Assembly: GCF_013299165.1 (NCBI RefSeq)
Contig: NZ_JAAFKD010000031.1
Coordinates: forward strand, 1-64,000
Source of the DNA: Microcoleus sp. bin38.metabat.b11b12b14.051
GTDB lineage: Bacteria > Cyanobacteriota > Cyanobacteriia > Cyanobacteriales > Microcoleaceae
Length of the DNA: 64,000 nucleotides
Reading direction: 5' to 3'
Below the pieces are notes generated by a model that was given only the letters and a program-made list of their open reading frames with translations, did not search any database and was not told the DNA's origin. Both the position numbers and the translations under genes were made by a program. Below are positions 8,512 through 16,230 of the stretch, one piece after another. Position 1 is the stretch's first letter; each line of letters opens with the position of its first letter.

Positions 8512-8705
8512 ATTTTCGTGGAAAATTGCATTGCCATGTCCGCCATCTCCGGGTCGGATACGGCAGTGCCGTATCCCTACTTTTGAGGCATTGCCGTATC
8601 CGCGATTTCCCTAGGTAAATGGTATTGCCGTGTCTGCGATTTCTCGACGGGTAAATGGCATTGCCTTGTCTGCAATCTCCGCGTCGGATACGGCAGTGCC
8701 GTTTC
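8512..8705. repeat. Tandem/dispersed repeat block with a perfect palindrome
   Basis: Units of about 40-45 bp with the pattern GG(T/C)A-TTGCC-TGTC-GC-ATTTC are repeated four times. Two of them contain a GGATACGGCA-G-TGCCGTATCC palindrome (8556-8576; second copy 8686-8706 with one change). The block abuts the stop codon of the pseudogene at 8707 and fills most of the 8327-8706 gap. Confidence 0.8.
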
Positions 8706-8706
8706 C

Positions 8707-9626
8707 CTACTTTTGAGAATTGGTATTAGAGTATAATTTAGCTTCTGCCTGCGGTAATGTATCTACGAAAAAAGCCTCGGCTGTTTTCTGTTTTGCTGCC
8801 AAATCTTCGAGATTGGCGATGCAGAAAAGCGGTGTGAGGATCTCGACTATTGCGGACGGAAAATCTCGGCTAAAATATTTTAGTTCAAAGTCGTATCTGT
8901 GGGGACGGTAAATCATGCCCAATATTTCGACTAAGGGTAAAAGCGTCCAATTGTGATAGTTGCCGATCGCCTCTGCTAAATGCCCGCGATAAATTTCTTT
9001 TTTGACCAGAGGTTGCAGCAAATCAAACAGGATTTTAATTTGGTTGAATCTGGCTTGCATCTGGGAAAGATGCTGGTTGATATCCAAATACTCGGGTACA
9101 ATTAGATTTGCTTTCTCAAAGGCGATCGGGACGTTTCCGTGTCTTTATATTCCCAGAAAATCGTTGCGGCTGCTGCGCCGGAAAACTGCAAAATCAATTA
9201 GCAAGAACGGTGGGGTTTCTTTCAGGCGCCAGAAGCACTGAGACTGCCCGTGCCAAGCTGGTTCTGGTACTCGATATTTTAGGTCTATTTCGCCGATTTG
9301 GGTGAGGGTTTTTTCTACAATCTCAAAGGTTTGTTCCACGCGGTTATCTGCAACGACAACCGCAATATCGAGGTCTGACCAAGAATTTCAAAGGTGGTAC
9401 CCGCCACGTGATTTATCCGTGGAATCAATCCACAATCTCAAATCTAAAATCCTCAAGCCCCCGCATTTATCCGTGGGGTCAATCTAAAATCTAAAATCTA
9501 AAATCTCAAATCGGTTGACCACTCGTCGGTGTATCCGTGGGCTGCTGAACCTCCTTGCCACAAAGCGAGAACAAAATCTAAAGGTTGTAGGCTGGAAACA
9601 ATCTTTTCGAGAATGATTTGTCTCAT
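8707..9626 (-). pseudogene. Minimal nucleotidyltransferase, interrupted by a 140-bp element and an in-frame stop
   Basis: From ATG 9626 the frame reads MRQIILEKIV, then WQGGSAAHGYTDEWS; after the insertion (9382-9521) it resumes WSDLDIAVVVADN. Joined, these give the nucleotidyltransferase motif GGS...WSDLDIAV with its metal-binding Asp pair. The 140-bp insert shifts the frame; removing it with one copy of the 6-bp TGGTCA duplication restores it exactly (287-140=147, divisible by 3). A TAA at 9145-9147 then interrupts the same frame, after which homologous-looking sequence (AFEKANLIVPEYLDINQHLS) continues to 8707. The ancestral protein was about 259 residues. The separate 126-aa ORF at 8707-9087 is its C-terminal remnant. 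Confidence 0.8.
9382..9521. mobile_element. 140-bp repeat insertion with TGACCA target duplication
   Basis: TGACCA occurs at 9376-9381 and 9516-9521, flanking the inserted sequence inside the nucleotidyltransferase motif. The insert contains AAATCTAAAATCTA heptamers and two copies of an ATTTATCCGTGG(G/A)-TCAATC block. It codes for nothing. Its exact in-silico removal repairs the host frame, which marks it as a true insertion and not divergence. Confidence 0.8.
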
Positions 9627-9921
9627 GGCATTAAGCTATACTGTTGGTTTTCCCAGGTTTCCACAAGTTTAACAAACGTCGCGGGTTGATGTTGCTGCTG
9701 CATTGTTCGGGGAGGATTTGCTACTGCGTCCGGTTGTGCGCGACTGTGGAAAATTAATGCCGAAGGTCAAGGGAGAAGGGGAATTTGGGAGAAAGCGGGC
9801 GATGATAGCTATCCCTCTTGGCACAATAGCCCGCTATTGAAAATCATTGGGAAATTCTCAGCATCAGAAACCTGCCCGCTGTCAGGTAACATGAGAAAGG
9901 ATTAATTTTTAACAGCGCGGC

Positions 9922-10782
9922 ATGGCTACTATTTGGGAACTCGACTTTTACAGCCGTCCAATCATAGACGAGCGTGGGAAAAAAAAATGGGAAGTTTTGA
10001 TTTGCGAAAGCCCGCTGAAGGTAGGGGACAAGGCAGAATCTCTGTTTCGTTACTCGCAATTTTGCCCGAGTACAACAGTAAATTCCCTGTGGCTGGCTGG
10101 CGCAATTAAAGATGCGATCGCCTCTTCACCCAAACCTCCGGAAAAAATTCGCTTTTTCCGCCGCCAAATGGCGAACATGATTACCAAAGCCTGCGAAGAG
10201 TTGGATATTCCAGCCGCCTCCAGCCGCCGCACCCTCGCCCTCAGCCTGTGGCTGGAAGAACGGATGCAGAAGGTTTATCCCGCCGAACCGGGCTATCAAC
10301 CGGTTGTGAACCCCAGCGTTCAATTTGTACCCGAAACGCCCGTAGCGCTGCCGGACGCTTTAATCGGCGAAAAATGGACGTTTGTGAGTTTGCCGATCGC
10401 CGCTTTTGATGAGATGTCCGAGTGGGATATCGGATTTGGTGAAGCTTTCGGGCTGCCGATGACAGGCTTGGCGCCAGAAACCCCTATTCCGGGCTTAATT
10501 ATCTTCTCGTCGAGAGCAACGGCTTTAGCTGGTTGGATGTCAGGTTTGGAGCTGGCTTTTCTGAAATTTGAGAGCGCCCCACCCGCTAAGCTGGTATTAG
10601 ATACGGGAGCTAACGATCGCTGGATTTTAGCTAATCTCAGAGACGCAGCAACAGAGAAAGAAGCAGCATCATTTGAGGCTGCGAAAAAGCAAGCAAAACA
10701 AGTACATTTTTTAGCAATTCAGTCGAATCCCGAGTCTGAATCTTTCGCAGGATTTTGGCTGTTGCATGAATTAACTATTTAG
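9922..10782 (+). CDS. Tab2/Atab2-family RNA-binding protein (DUF1092)
   Basis: This 286-residue protein starts MATIWELDFYSRPIIDERGK, the family hallmark, and contains the conserved KIRFFRRQM and CPSTTVNSLWL stretches and the C-terminal LVLDTGANDRWILANL and FAGFWLLHELTI motifs. In Chlamydomonas and Arabidopsis chloroplasts Tab2/ATAB2 bind photosystem mRNAs (psaB) and promote their translation; the cyanobacterial role is less clear. It is soluble with no signal peptide. ATG 9922 follows AAAGGATTAATTTTTAACAGCGCGGC, where AAGGA is a somewhat distant Shine-Dalgarno. The 9640-9921 spacer shows no gene. Confidence 0.93.
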   Translation: MATIWELDFYSRPIIDERGKKKWEVLICESPLKVGDKAESLFRYSQFCPSTTVNSLWLAGAIKDAIASSPKPPEKIRFFRRQMANMITKACEELDIPAASSRRTLALSLWLEERMQKVYPAEPGYQPVVNPSVQFVPETPVALPDALIGEKWTFVSLPIAAFDEMSEWDIGFGEAFGLPMTGLAPETPIPGLIIFSSRATALAGWMSGLELAFLKFESAPPAKLVLDTGANDRWILANLRDAATEKEAASFEAAKKQAKQVHFLAIQSNPESESFAGFWLLHELTI

Positions 10783-10856
10783 TCGATGACTGGGCAATAA
10801 CTGATATAGCCTCGATCGCAAAAAAATGGAAATTGGAAATTGGGCGAAGCGAAGCG

Positions 10857-11034
10857 GAGGGATGGGGCATGGGGCATGGGGCATGGAGAATTGCTTCCAA
10901 TGACAACTGTCAACTGCTTTCCTTCCAACAATCAACTGCCAACAATCAACTGCTTTTCTGCCAACAATCAACTGCCAACAATCAACTGACAACTGTCAAC
11001 TGTCAACTGTCAACTGTCAACTGTCAACTACTAT
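10857..11034. repeat. GGGGCAT and CAACTGT/CAACAAT heptamer arrays
   Basis: Short runs of GGGGCAT (10863-10885) are followed by many CAACTGT, CAACAAT and CAACTGC heptamers. The array runs right up to the tldE start codon (11036), leaving no room for an ordinary Shine-Dalgarno. Confidence 0.9.
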
Positions 11035-11035
11035 A

Positions 11036-12331
11036 ATGACCAATCACCAATCAGCAGAACAACTGCTAGAATTAGCCACCAAAGCAGGTGCCGAAGCTGC
11101 TGAGGTATTGGAATCGCAATCGCTCTCGCGGCCGGTCTTTTTTGAAGCAAACCGCCTCAAACAGCTAGAAACTGCCCAAGCAGAAGGCATTGCCCTGCGG
11201 CTGTGGCGGGACGGGCGGCCTGGTTTGGCGGTGGCTTACGGGCCTGTGGAACCGCAAATTTTGGTCGATCGCGCGATCGCGCTTTCGCAACTCAACGAAC
11301 CGGAAACGATCGAACTCGGTACCGGTGAGAAAGTTGTTTATCCGGATGGCGGAGTGTCAGTCCCGGCCGAACAGCTAGTAAACTGGGGAAAAGAGGCGAT
11401 CGCGATCGTCCGCGAAGCCTATCCCGAAAGCCTCTGCACCGCCGAACTCGACTGCGAAATCGAAAGCACCCGCTTGCTCAACACACTAGGCTTGGATTCC
11501 AGTCACACCGACACCACCCTCAGCGGTTACTTGTCAGCAGAATTAGTGCGGGGTGAAGATTTTCTGAATATTTGGGATGGCGAAACCGAACGCGGCACTC
11601 TCGACTTAAACACCAGCGCCAAGCGGGTTTTGCAGCGTTTGGAATGGGCGAAAGATAATGTAGCCACGGCCACCGGGCGCGTGCCGGTACTGTTTACAGC
11701 CAAAGCAGCCGATTTGCTGTGGGGGACTGTCTGTGCGGCATTAAACGGCAAACAGGTACTCGAAGGCGCTTCACCTTGGAGCGATCGATTGGGCCAACAA
11801 GTGACATCGCCGCTTGTCACTCTCTCGCAGCAGCCGGATATCGGGCCCTATAGCTGTCCTTTTGATGACGAAGGTACTCCCACTCGGGCGATCGTCTTTA
11901 TCAAGAGTGGAGTGTTGCAGCTATTTTATACCGATCGCACGACTGGTAGAGCCTTGGGAAGTGGCACCACCGGCAACGGATTTCGCCCGGGTTTGGGCAG
12001 CTATCCCACGCCGAGTTTGTTTAATGTTTTGATTAAACCAGGCTCGCGATCGCTAATCGATTTAATCGCTCAATTAGACGAGGGAATTGTCATCGATCAA
12101 ATGCTGGGCGGCAGTGCCGGAATTTCCGGCGATTTTTCGATTAACGTCGATCTCGGTTATCGAGTCAAAAAAGGTCAAATCGTCGGCAGAATCAAAGACA
12201 CCATGGTAGCCGGCAACGTCTACAGCGTCCTCAAACAATTGGTAGAATTAGGAGGAGACTCCGAGTGGAACGGTTCTTGCCACACACCATCTGTAATTGT
12301 AGAGGGATTGTCCGTCACCGCCAAAAACTAA
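11036..12331 (+). CDS. tldE: TldE/PmbA-type subunit of the TldD-TldE peptidase
   Basis: At 431 residues it matches the PmbA/TldE family: GIALRLWRDGRPGLAVAYG near the N-terminus, NTSAKRVLQRLEW, and the C-terminal GGSAGISGDFSINVDLGYRVKKGQIVGRIKDTMVAGNVYSVL block. TldE forms a heterodimer with TldD that degrades unfolded peptides and trims some RiPP leaders. As expected for TldE it lacks the HExxxH metal site, which is in TldD at 28655-30022. The start codon abuts a heptamer array. Cytoplasmic. Confidence 0.92.
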   Translation: MTNHQSAEQLLELATKAGAEAAEVLESQSLSRPVFFEANRLKQLETAQAEGIALRLWRDGRPGLAVAYGPVEPQILVDRAIALSQLNEPETIELGTGEKVVYPDGGVSVPAEQLVNWGKEAIAIVREAYPESLCTAELDCEIESTRLLNTLGLDSSHTDTTLSGYLSAELVRGEDFLNIWDGETERGTLDLNTSAKRVLQRLEWAKDNVATATGRVPVLFTAKAADLLWGTVCAALNGKQVLEGASPWSDRLGQQVTSPLVTLSQQPDIGPYSCPFDDEGTPTRAIVFIKSGVLQLFYTDRTTGRALGSGTTGNGFRPGLGSYPTPSLFNVLIKPGSRSLIDLIAQLDEGIVIDQMLGGSAGISGDFSINVDLGYRVKKGQIVGRIKDTMVAGNVYSVLKQLVELGGDSEWNGSCHTPSVIVEGLSVTAKN

Positions 12332-12334
12332 TTA

Positions 12335-12596
12335 GTCATTAGTCATTGGTCATTAGTCATTGGTCATTAGTCATTAGTCATTAGTCATTAATCATTAATC
12401 ATTAATCAACTGTCAACTGTCAACTCTTCGACTCCCCTCGACTTCGCTCGGGGCAAGTCGCTCAGCGCAAGCTGTCAACCCCTCGACTCCGCGGGCGGGC
12501 TCTTCTGTCAACTCTTCGACTCCCCTCGACTTCGCTCGGGGCAAGTCGCTCAGCGCAAGCTGTCAACCCCTCGACTCCGCGGGCGGGCTCTTCTGT
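12335..12596. repeat. TTAGTCA heptamers followed by an exact 88-bp tandem duplication
   Basis: Positions 12335-12405 hold TTAGTCATT(G/A)GTCATT heptamer variants. Positions 12421-12508 and 12509-12596 are two apparently identical 88-bp units, each containing a CCCCTCGACTTCGCTCGGGG hairpin and a CTCCGCGGGCGGGC segment. The lack of divergence suggests recent duplication. The gap 12597-12861 carries only the inverted repeat listed next. Confidence 0.9.
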
Positions 12597-12627
12597 CAAC
12601 TGTCAACTGTCATAAAGCTCTCTCCGG

Positions 12628-12685
12628 GTGCGTGAGATAGATAAATATTCACATCCAAACTATGAGACCACTTACTCTCACGCAC
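12628..12685. repeat. Short inverted repeat GTGCGTGAGA/TCTCACGCAC
   Basis: GTGCGTGAGA (12628-12637) is repeated in reverse complement at 12676-12685 with about 38 bp between. It is in the spacer before the SGNH-fusion gene and could be a small MITE or a regulatory stem. Confidence 0.5.
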
Positions 12686-12861
12686 GCCCCAATCATGACG
12701 TAATATCGATGCACTATTAACAATATAAATGTTGATTTCTATATTCCCAATGACCTATTTACCAGCTCAATTATGGTGCTACACTCAAAAAATAAACAAT
12801 AAAAATCGTTATGCTCTGAGACACCAGACAAGCTCACTATAATCAAAAATCAAAAATTGTT

Positions 12862-13818
12862 ATGCGTATTTGTTTTATCGGTGACTCTTTTGTCAATGGT
12901 ACGGGCGATCCCAAATATCTTGGTTGGACAGGAAGAATTTGCGCTGCCGCCAGCGGGCAAAACCAGGAGATTACTTACTATAATTTAGGAGTGCGGGGAG
13001 AAACAAGCGCCGATATAGAAAATCGGTGGTTCAACGAAATTTCTTGCCGATTGCCTCACTACTGCGACGGCAGAATAGTATTTTCCTTTGGCGTCAACGA
13101 TACTTACTTTGAAAACGGAAAAACTCGCGTCGCCATCGAAAAATCCCTGGAAAACCTCCGCTATATTCTGAGTGCAGCCCAACAAAAAGTACCAATTTTA
13201 ATGATAGGCCCGCCGCCAGTTATTGATGTGGAGCGAACCATTAGAATAGCTAATTTGTCGCAACAATTTTCTGAAGTTTGCAGCGAGTTAAACGTACCTT
13301 ATTTAGATATTTGTACCCCGCTGGAGAAATCAGAAATTTGGCTCAAAGAACTTACCGAAAATGACGGTTCCCATCCCCGCGCTGCTGGTTATACTGAATT
13401 GGCTAAAATAGTTCACAATTGGGATGGTTGGAAAGCTTGGTTCAAAAATATAAATATGTCAGATATGGAGACAGTAACGCTGTTTAGAGCAGTCGGCAAA
13501 AAAGAAATGGAATTAATTAAAGAAAGCGATTTTTTGGCATTTCCACCGCGACTGTCTTTTCAGCCTATTTTTTATCCGGTACTTCATAAAGCGTATGCCA
13601 TACAAATTGCGCGAGATTGGAATACAAAAGATGCGGCATCGGGATATTTTGGCTATGTAACCAGGTTTCGAGTTTTGGCTGAATTCTTAAAAAAATATAC
13701 CGTCCAAACTGTGGGCAGTTCGATTCACCAAGAGTATTGGATTCCTGCAGAAGAGTTGGCATATTTTAATCGAAATATTGTCGGAAAGATTGAAATCTTT
13801 GCGGAATATCAACCGTAA
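12862..13818 (+). CDS. SGNH/GDSL hydrolase fused to a C-terminal crystallin-J1-like domain
   Basis: Residues 1-190 are an SGNH esterase domain: GDSF with Ser9 (block I), Gly43 in NLGVRGE (II), GVND with Asn79 (III) and NDGSHP with Asp168/His171 (V), so the catalytic set is complete. Residues 200-318 (VTLFRAVGKKEMELIKES, FPPRLSFQPIFYPVL, YAIQIARDWNT, then GSIHQEYWIPAEEL) match small cyanobacterial proteins that I recall being named ADP-ribosylation/crystallin J1; their function is unknown. There is no signal peptide, so a cytoplasmic esterase is likely. The joining of the two domains is unusual. Start ATG 12862. Confidence 0.8.
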   Translation: MRICFIGDSFVNGTGDPKYLGWTGRICAAASGQNQEITYYNLGVRGETSADIENRWFNEISCRLPHYCDGRIVFSFGVNDTYFENGKTRVAIEKSLENLRYILSAAQQKVPILMIGPPPVIDVERTIRIANLSQQFSEVCSELNVPYLDICTPLEKSEIWLKELTENDGSHPRAAGYTELAKIVHNWDGWKAWFKNINMSDMETVTLFRAVGKKEMELIKESDFLAFPPRLSFQPIFYPVLHKAYAIQIARDWNTKDAASGYFGYVTRFRVLAEFLKKYTVQTVGSSIHQEYWIPAEELAYFNRNIVGKIEIFAEYQP

Positions 13819-14079
13819 AAAAGCAGGAATAAAACTTACGTATTGGTGGTAAAAAACAGGTTGTTTTGGGTCAAGGACTCATGGTGCATATTTAAGATCG
13901 TGTCGGGTTGATGGCGATCGCAAAATTAAGGATCTGGCGTGTGAAAGTCCTGTCTGGGGCTGCGGAATGAAGTCCGCACTACGAACCGATCGCAGGTTGA
14001 GACAATTTATTACAATTCTCGAACCTTCATAAATTAAAAGCTAACCTAGGTTGGAAAGTGTAGGAAATCGGGCATTACT

Positions 14080-14868
14080 ATGAAGTCCACAATTTTGACT
14101 GGGCTGCTGACAGGGTTAGTTGTTTCCTGTTTCACAACTGCGACGAGCTGTCAACCGGGCTACGCGCGAAACAATAGCTTGGTGTCGAAAATTCCGATTG
14201 CTGCGAGTTTGAGAGGGTTGGCTTCAACTCGGGTAGATTTGTCGGTGCTGGTGGCGAGTGAGTCAGGGGCGATCGATCCGAAAGCTGAGGATTTTTATAA
14301 TCAGGGCGAGGAGAAGTACGCAAAACGAGATTATCAGGGTGCGATCGCTGATTTCGATCGAGCGATCGAGCTAAATCCTAATTATTTTAATGCTTATATC
14401 GGCCGCGGTAATGCCCGCGATGACTCAGGAGACAGCCGGGGTGCGATCGCCGATTACGATCGAGCTTTGAAAATTTCTCCCAACAATGCGTCAGCCTACT
14501 ACAACCGCGGTGTTACCCGATCGAGGTTAGGAGACACTCAGGCTGCGCTCTCGGATTTCACTGAAGCTCTGAAAATTAATCCCAACTATGCCTCAGCCTA
14601 CAACAATCGCGGTATTGCGCGCCAAACTTTAGGAGACAGCGAGGGTGCGCTAGCCGATTTCGAGCAAGCCATAAAATTTAACCCCAATTTACCACAAGCC
14701 TACGGCAACCGGGGTAATGCCCGCGAAAGGTTAGGAGACAAGCAAGGTGCGATCGCAGACATTCAAAAAGCCGCAGAGTTATTTTTGCAACAAGGAGACA
14801 AATATAATTCTGTCAAGGCACGAATGAAAGTTAAAGAACTTCAAGAAACACCATCAATTCCTCAATAA
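14080..14868 (+). CDS. Exported TPR-repeat protein
   Basis: Residues 1-29 look like a signal sequence (MKSTILTGLLTGLVVSCFTT, then ATSCQPGYA); a lipoprotein-type cysteine is possible but the lipobox is poor. From AIDPKAEDFYNQGEEKY onward there are about five TPR units of the form AIADFDRAIELNPNYFNAY. It is a paralogue of the next gene, sharing the RVDLSVLV...AIDPKAEDFYNQG entry block. A partner-binding or scaffolding role at the envelope is inferred only from the repeats and the export signal. Confidence 0.8.
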   Translation: MKSTILTGLLTGLVVSCFTTATSCQPGYARNNSLVSKIPIAASLRGLASTRVDLSVLVASESGAIDPKAEDFYNQGEEKYAKRDYQGAIADFDRAIELNPNYFNAYIGRGNARDDSGDSRGAIADYDRALKISPNNASAYYNRGVTRSRLGDTQAALSDFTEALKINPNYASAYNNRGIARQTLGDSEGALADFEQAIKFNPNLPQAYGNRGNARERLGDKQGAIADIQKAAELFLQQGDKYNSVKARMKVKELQETPSIPQ

Positions 14869-15070
14869 TTTCGCTACCAAATCGCTGCTACGACAGGATT
14901 TATGAGTTTTTACCAGCAAGAATTGGTTAAAACTCTCTCCCTTGTCTTGAAAAATTAAAATCAGACTATTGATTGCTCTAATTCTTTTGCTTCCAGGTAG
15001 AGAGCGCGCTCAATTGTCCCTAGTCAACTGAATGAAGCTGCGGTAAAACACTCGATTTTTACTTAAAATT

Positions 15071-15628
15071 ATGAACTTCGATCGCCGACTAGCAGCAGCA
15101 TCGATCAGTGTAACTGCAATTATTTTGATTCCCCAACCCCAGGTAGCATATGCCAAATCCGCTGAACCGATCGCAGTACAGCTTGAAAGTAACTATCGGG
15201 TGGATTTGTCCGTGCAGGTGGTGGGCGAGCTGGTGGCGATCGATCCGAAAGCAGAGGATTTTTATAACCAGGGCGTAGATAAGTACAATAAAGGAGATTT
15301 TAAAGGTGCTGTAGAGGCTTACGATCGAGCGATCGAGCTTAATCCTAATTATACTATTGCCTACAGCAATGGAGGTAGTATTCGGTATCAATTAGGAGAC
15401 AAGCAGGGTGCACTCGCCGATTTTGATCGAGCCCTGAAAATTGACCCCAACAATGCGTCAGCCTACTACAACCGAGGTACTACCCGCTCAACATTAAAAG
15501 ACAAGCAGGGTGCGATGCAAGATTTTCAGAAAGCCGCAGACTTATTTCAGAAACAAGGAAACACAGAGCTTTACCAAAATGCTTTAAATAGAATTAGGGA
15601 ACTTCAAGACACGACATCAACTCCTTAA
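15071..15628 (+). CDS. Exported TPR-repeat protein, shorter paralogue
   Basis: The 185-residue product has an N-terminal signal peptide (AAASISVTAIILIPQPQVAYA) and three TPR units (VEAYDRAIELNPNYTIAY and similar). The block RVDLSVQVVGELVAIDPKAED and the C-terminal FQKAADLFQKQGN repeat the upstream gene nearly word for word, so a local duplication followed by loss of TPR units is likely. About 200 bp separates the two genes, and no promoter is obvious. Confidence 0.8.
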   Translation: MNFDRRLAAASISVTAIILIPQPQVAYAKSAEPIAVQLESNYRVDLSVQVVGELVAIDPKAEDFYNQGVDKYNKGDFKGAVEAYDRAIELNPNYTIAYSNGGSIRYQLGDKQGALADFDRALKIDPNNASAYYNRGTTRSTLKDKQGAMQDFQKAADLFQKQGNTELYQNALNRIRELQDTTSTP

Positions 15629-15929
15629 CAATCTACCAGCTTACTCACCGCTCTCTGGCCAACCACAACACGGCCCATCCTCTGTACTTCCCCTCTGATG
15701 CGAGTCTTGACAGGGATCTCGTACCGAAAGAATGTCGATCGCCCATCTCGACATACTTACGAGGGCGAGGGAAAGCATCCCCCACACGACACACGAGCGA
15801 AATCATAGCTGAGAGTGGCTACCTCACTTCCTTGCCCCCATAAAATTATCCGAGGGAACGCGAGGGCTGTCCATATTTCGCTAAAATTGTCAAGGAGCAA
15901 AAAAATAGATTTTGGGCGATCGCCAGAGG
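15629..15929. other. Intergenic region, possible degraded coding sequence on the minus strand
   Basis: No intact ORF is supported. On the minus strand short open segments (for example RHSFGTRSLSRLASEGKYRG) look protein-like but are broken, and I could not place them in a family. The rest of the gap to 16230 holds the MITE copy and a HIP1 site. Confidence 0.3.
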
Positions 15930-16059
15930 TATAGCAGTGGACAGTGGACAGTTGACCTGGGACAGTTGCTTCGTCAAGGAAATCAAACGGTTTCTGCTAT
16001 GGGCTATAGGCTCTATTCATGAGGTTATTTATGTCCTCACCGCTGTGGCGATTGCTGTA
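15930..16059. mobile_element. MITE-like element with TATAGCA ends, copy 2
   Basis: TATAGCAGTGGAC (15930) and GGCGATTGCTGTA (to 16059) form the ends. The interior is the reverse complement of copy 1 at 7050-7206, including the GAGGTTATTTATGTCCTCAC block and AATCAAACCGTTT-like segment, but without the extra GCGAGCGCGC insertion of copy 1. Confidence 0.65.
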
Positions 16060-16230
16060 AAAGTTAAATCAATCTAAGTTGTTTGAGAAGAGCGAACCAA
16101 AGGGAATCAAAATTAGAGCGATCGCAAAAATAGTAAATTAGCGATTAAATTCGTGGCATTTTCCCAAACCAAGCAATTTTTTTGCTAGAGTCGAGCCGAG
16201 CCGACAATTTGCAGGCAATAAACCATATTT

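Noticed and set aside
10771..11036. ORFs over CAACTGT heptamers
   Set aside because: They are repeat translation on both strands with no start signals.
12335..12600. Possible CRISPR-like array
   Set aside because: Direct repeats are contiguous without unique spacers, so they are tandem repeats only.
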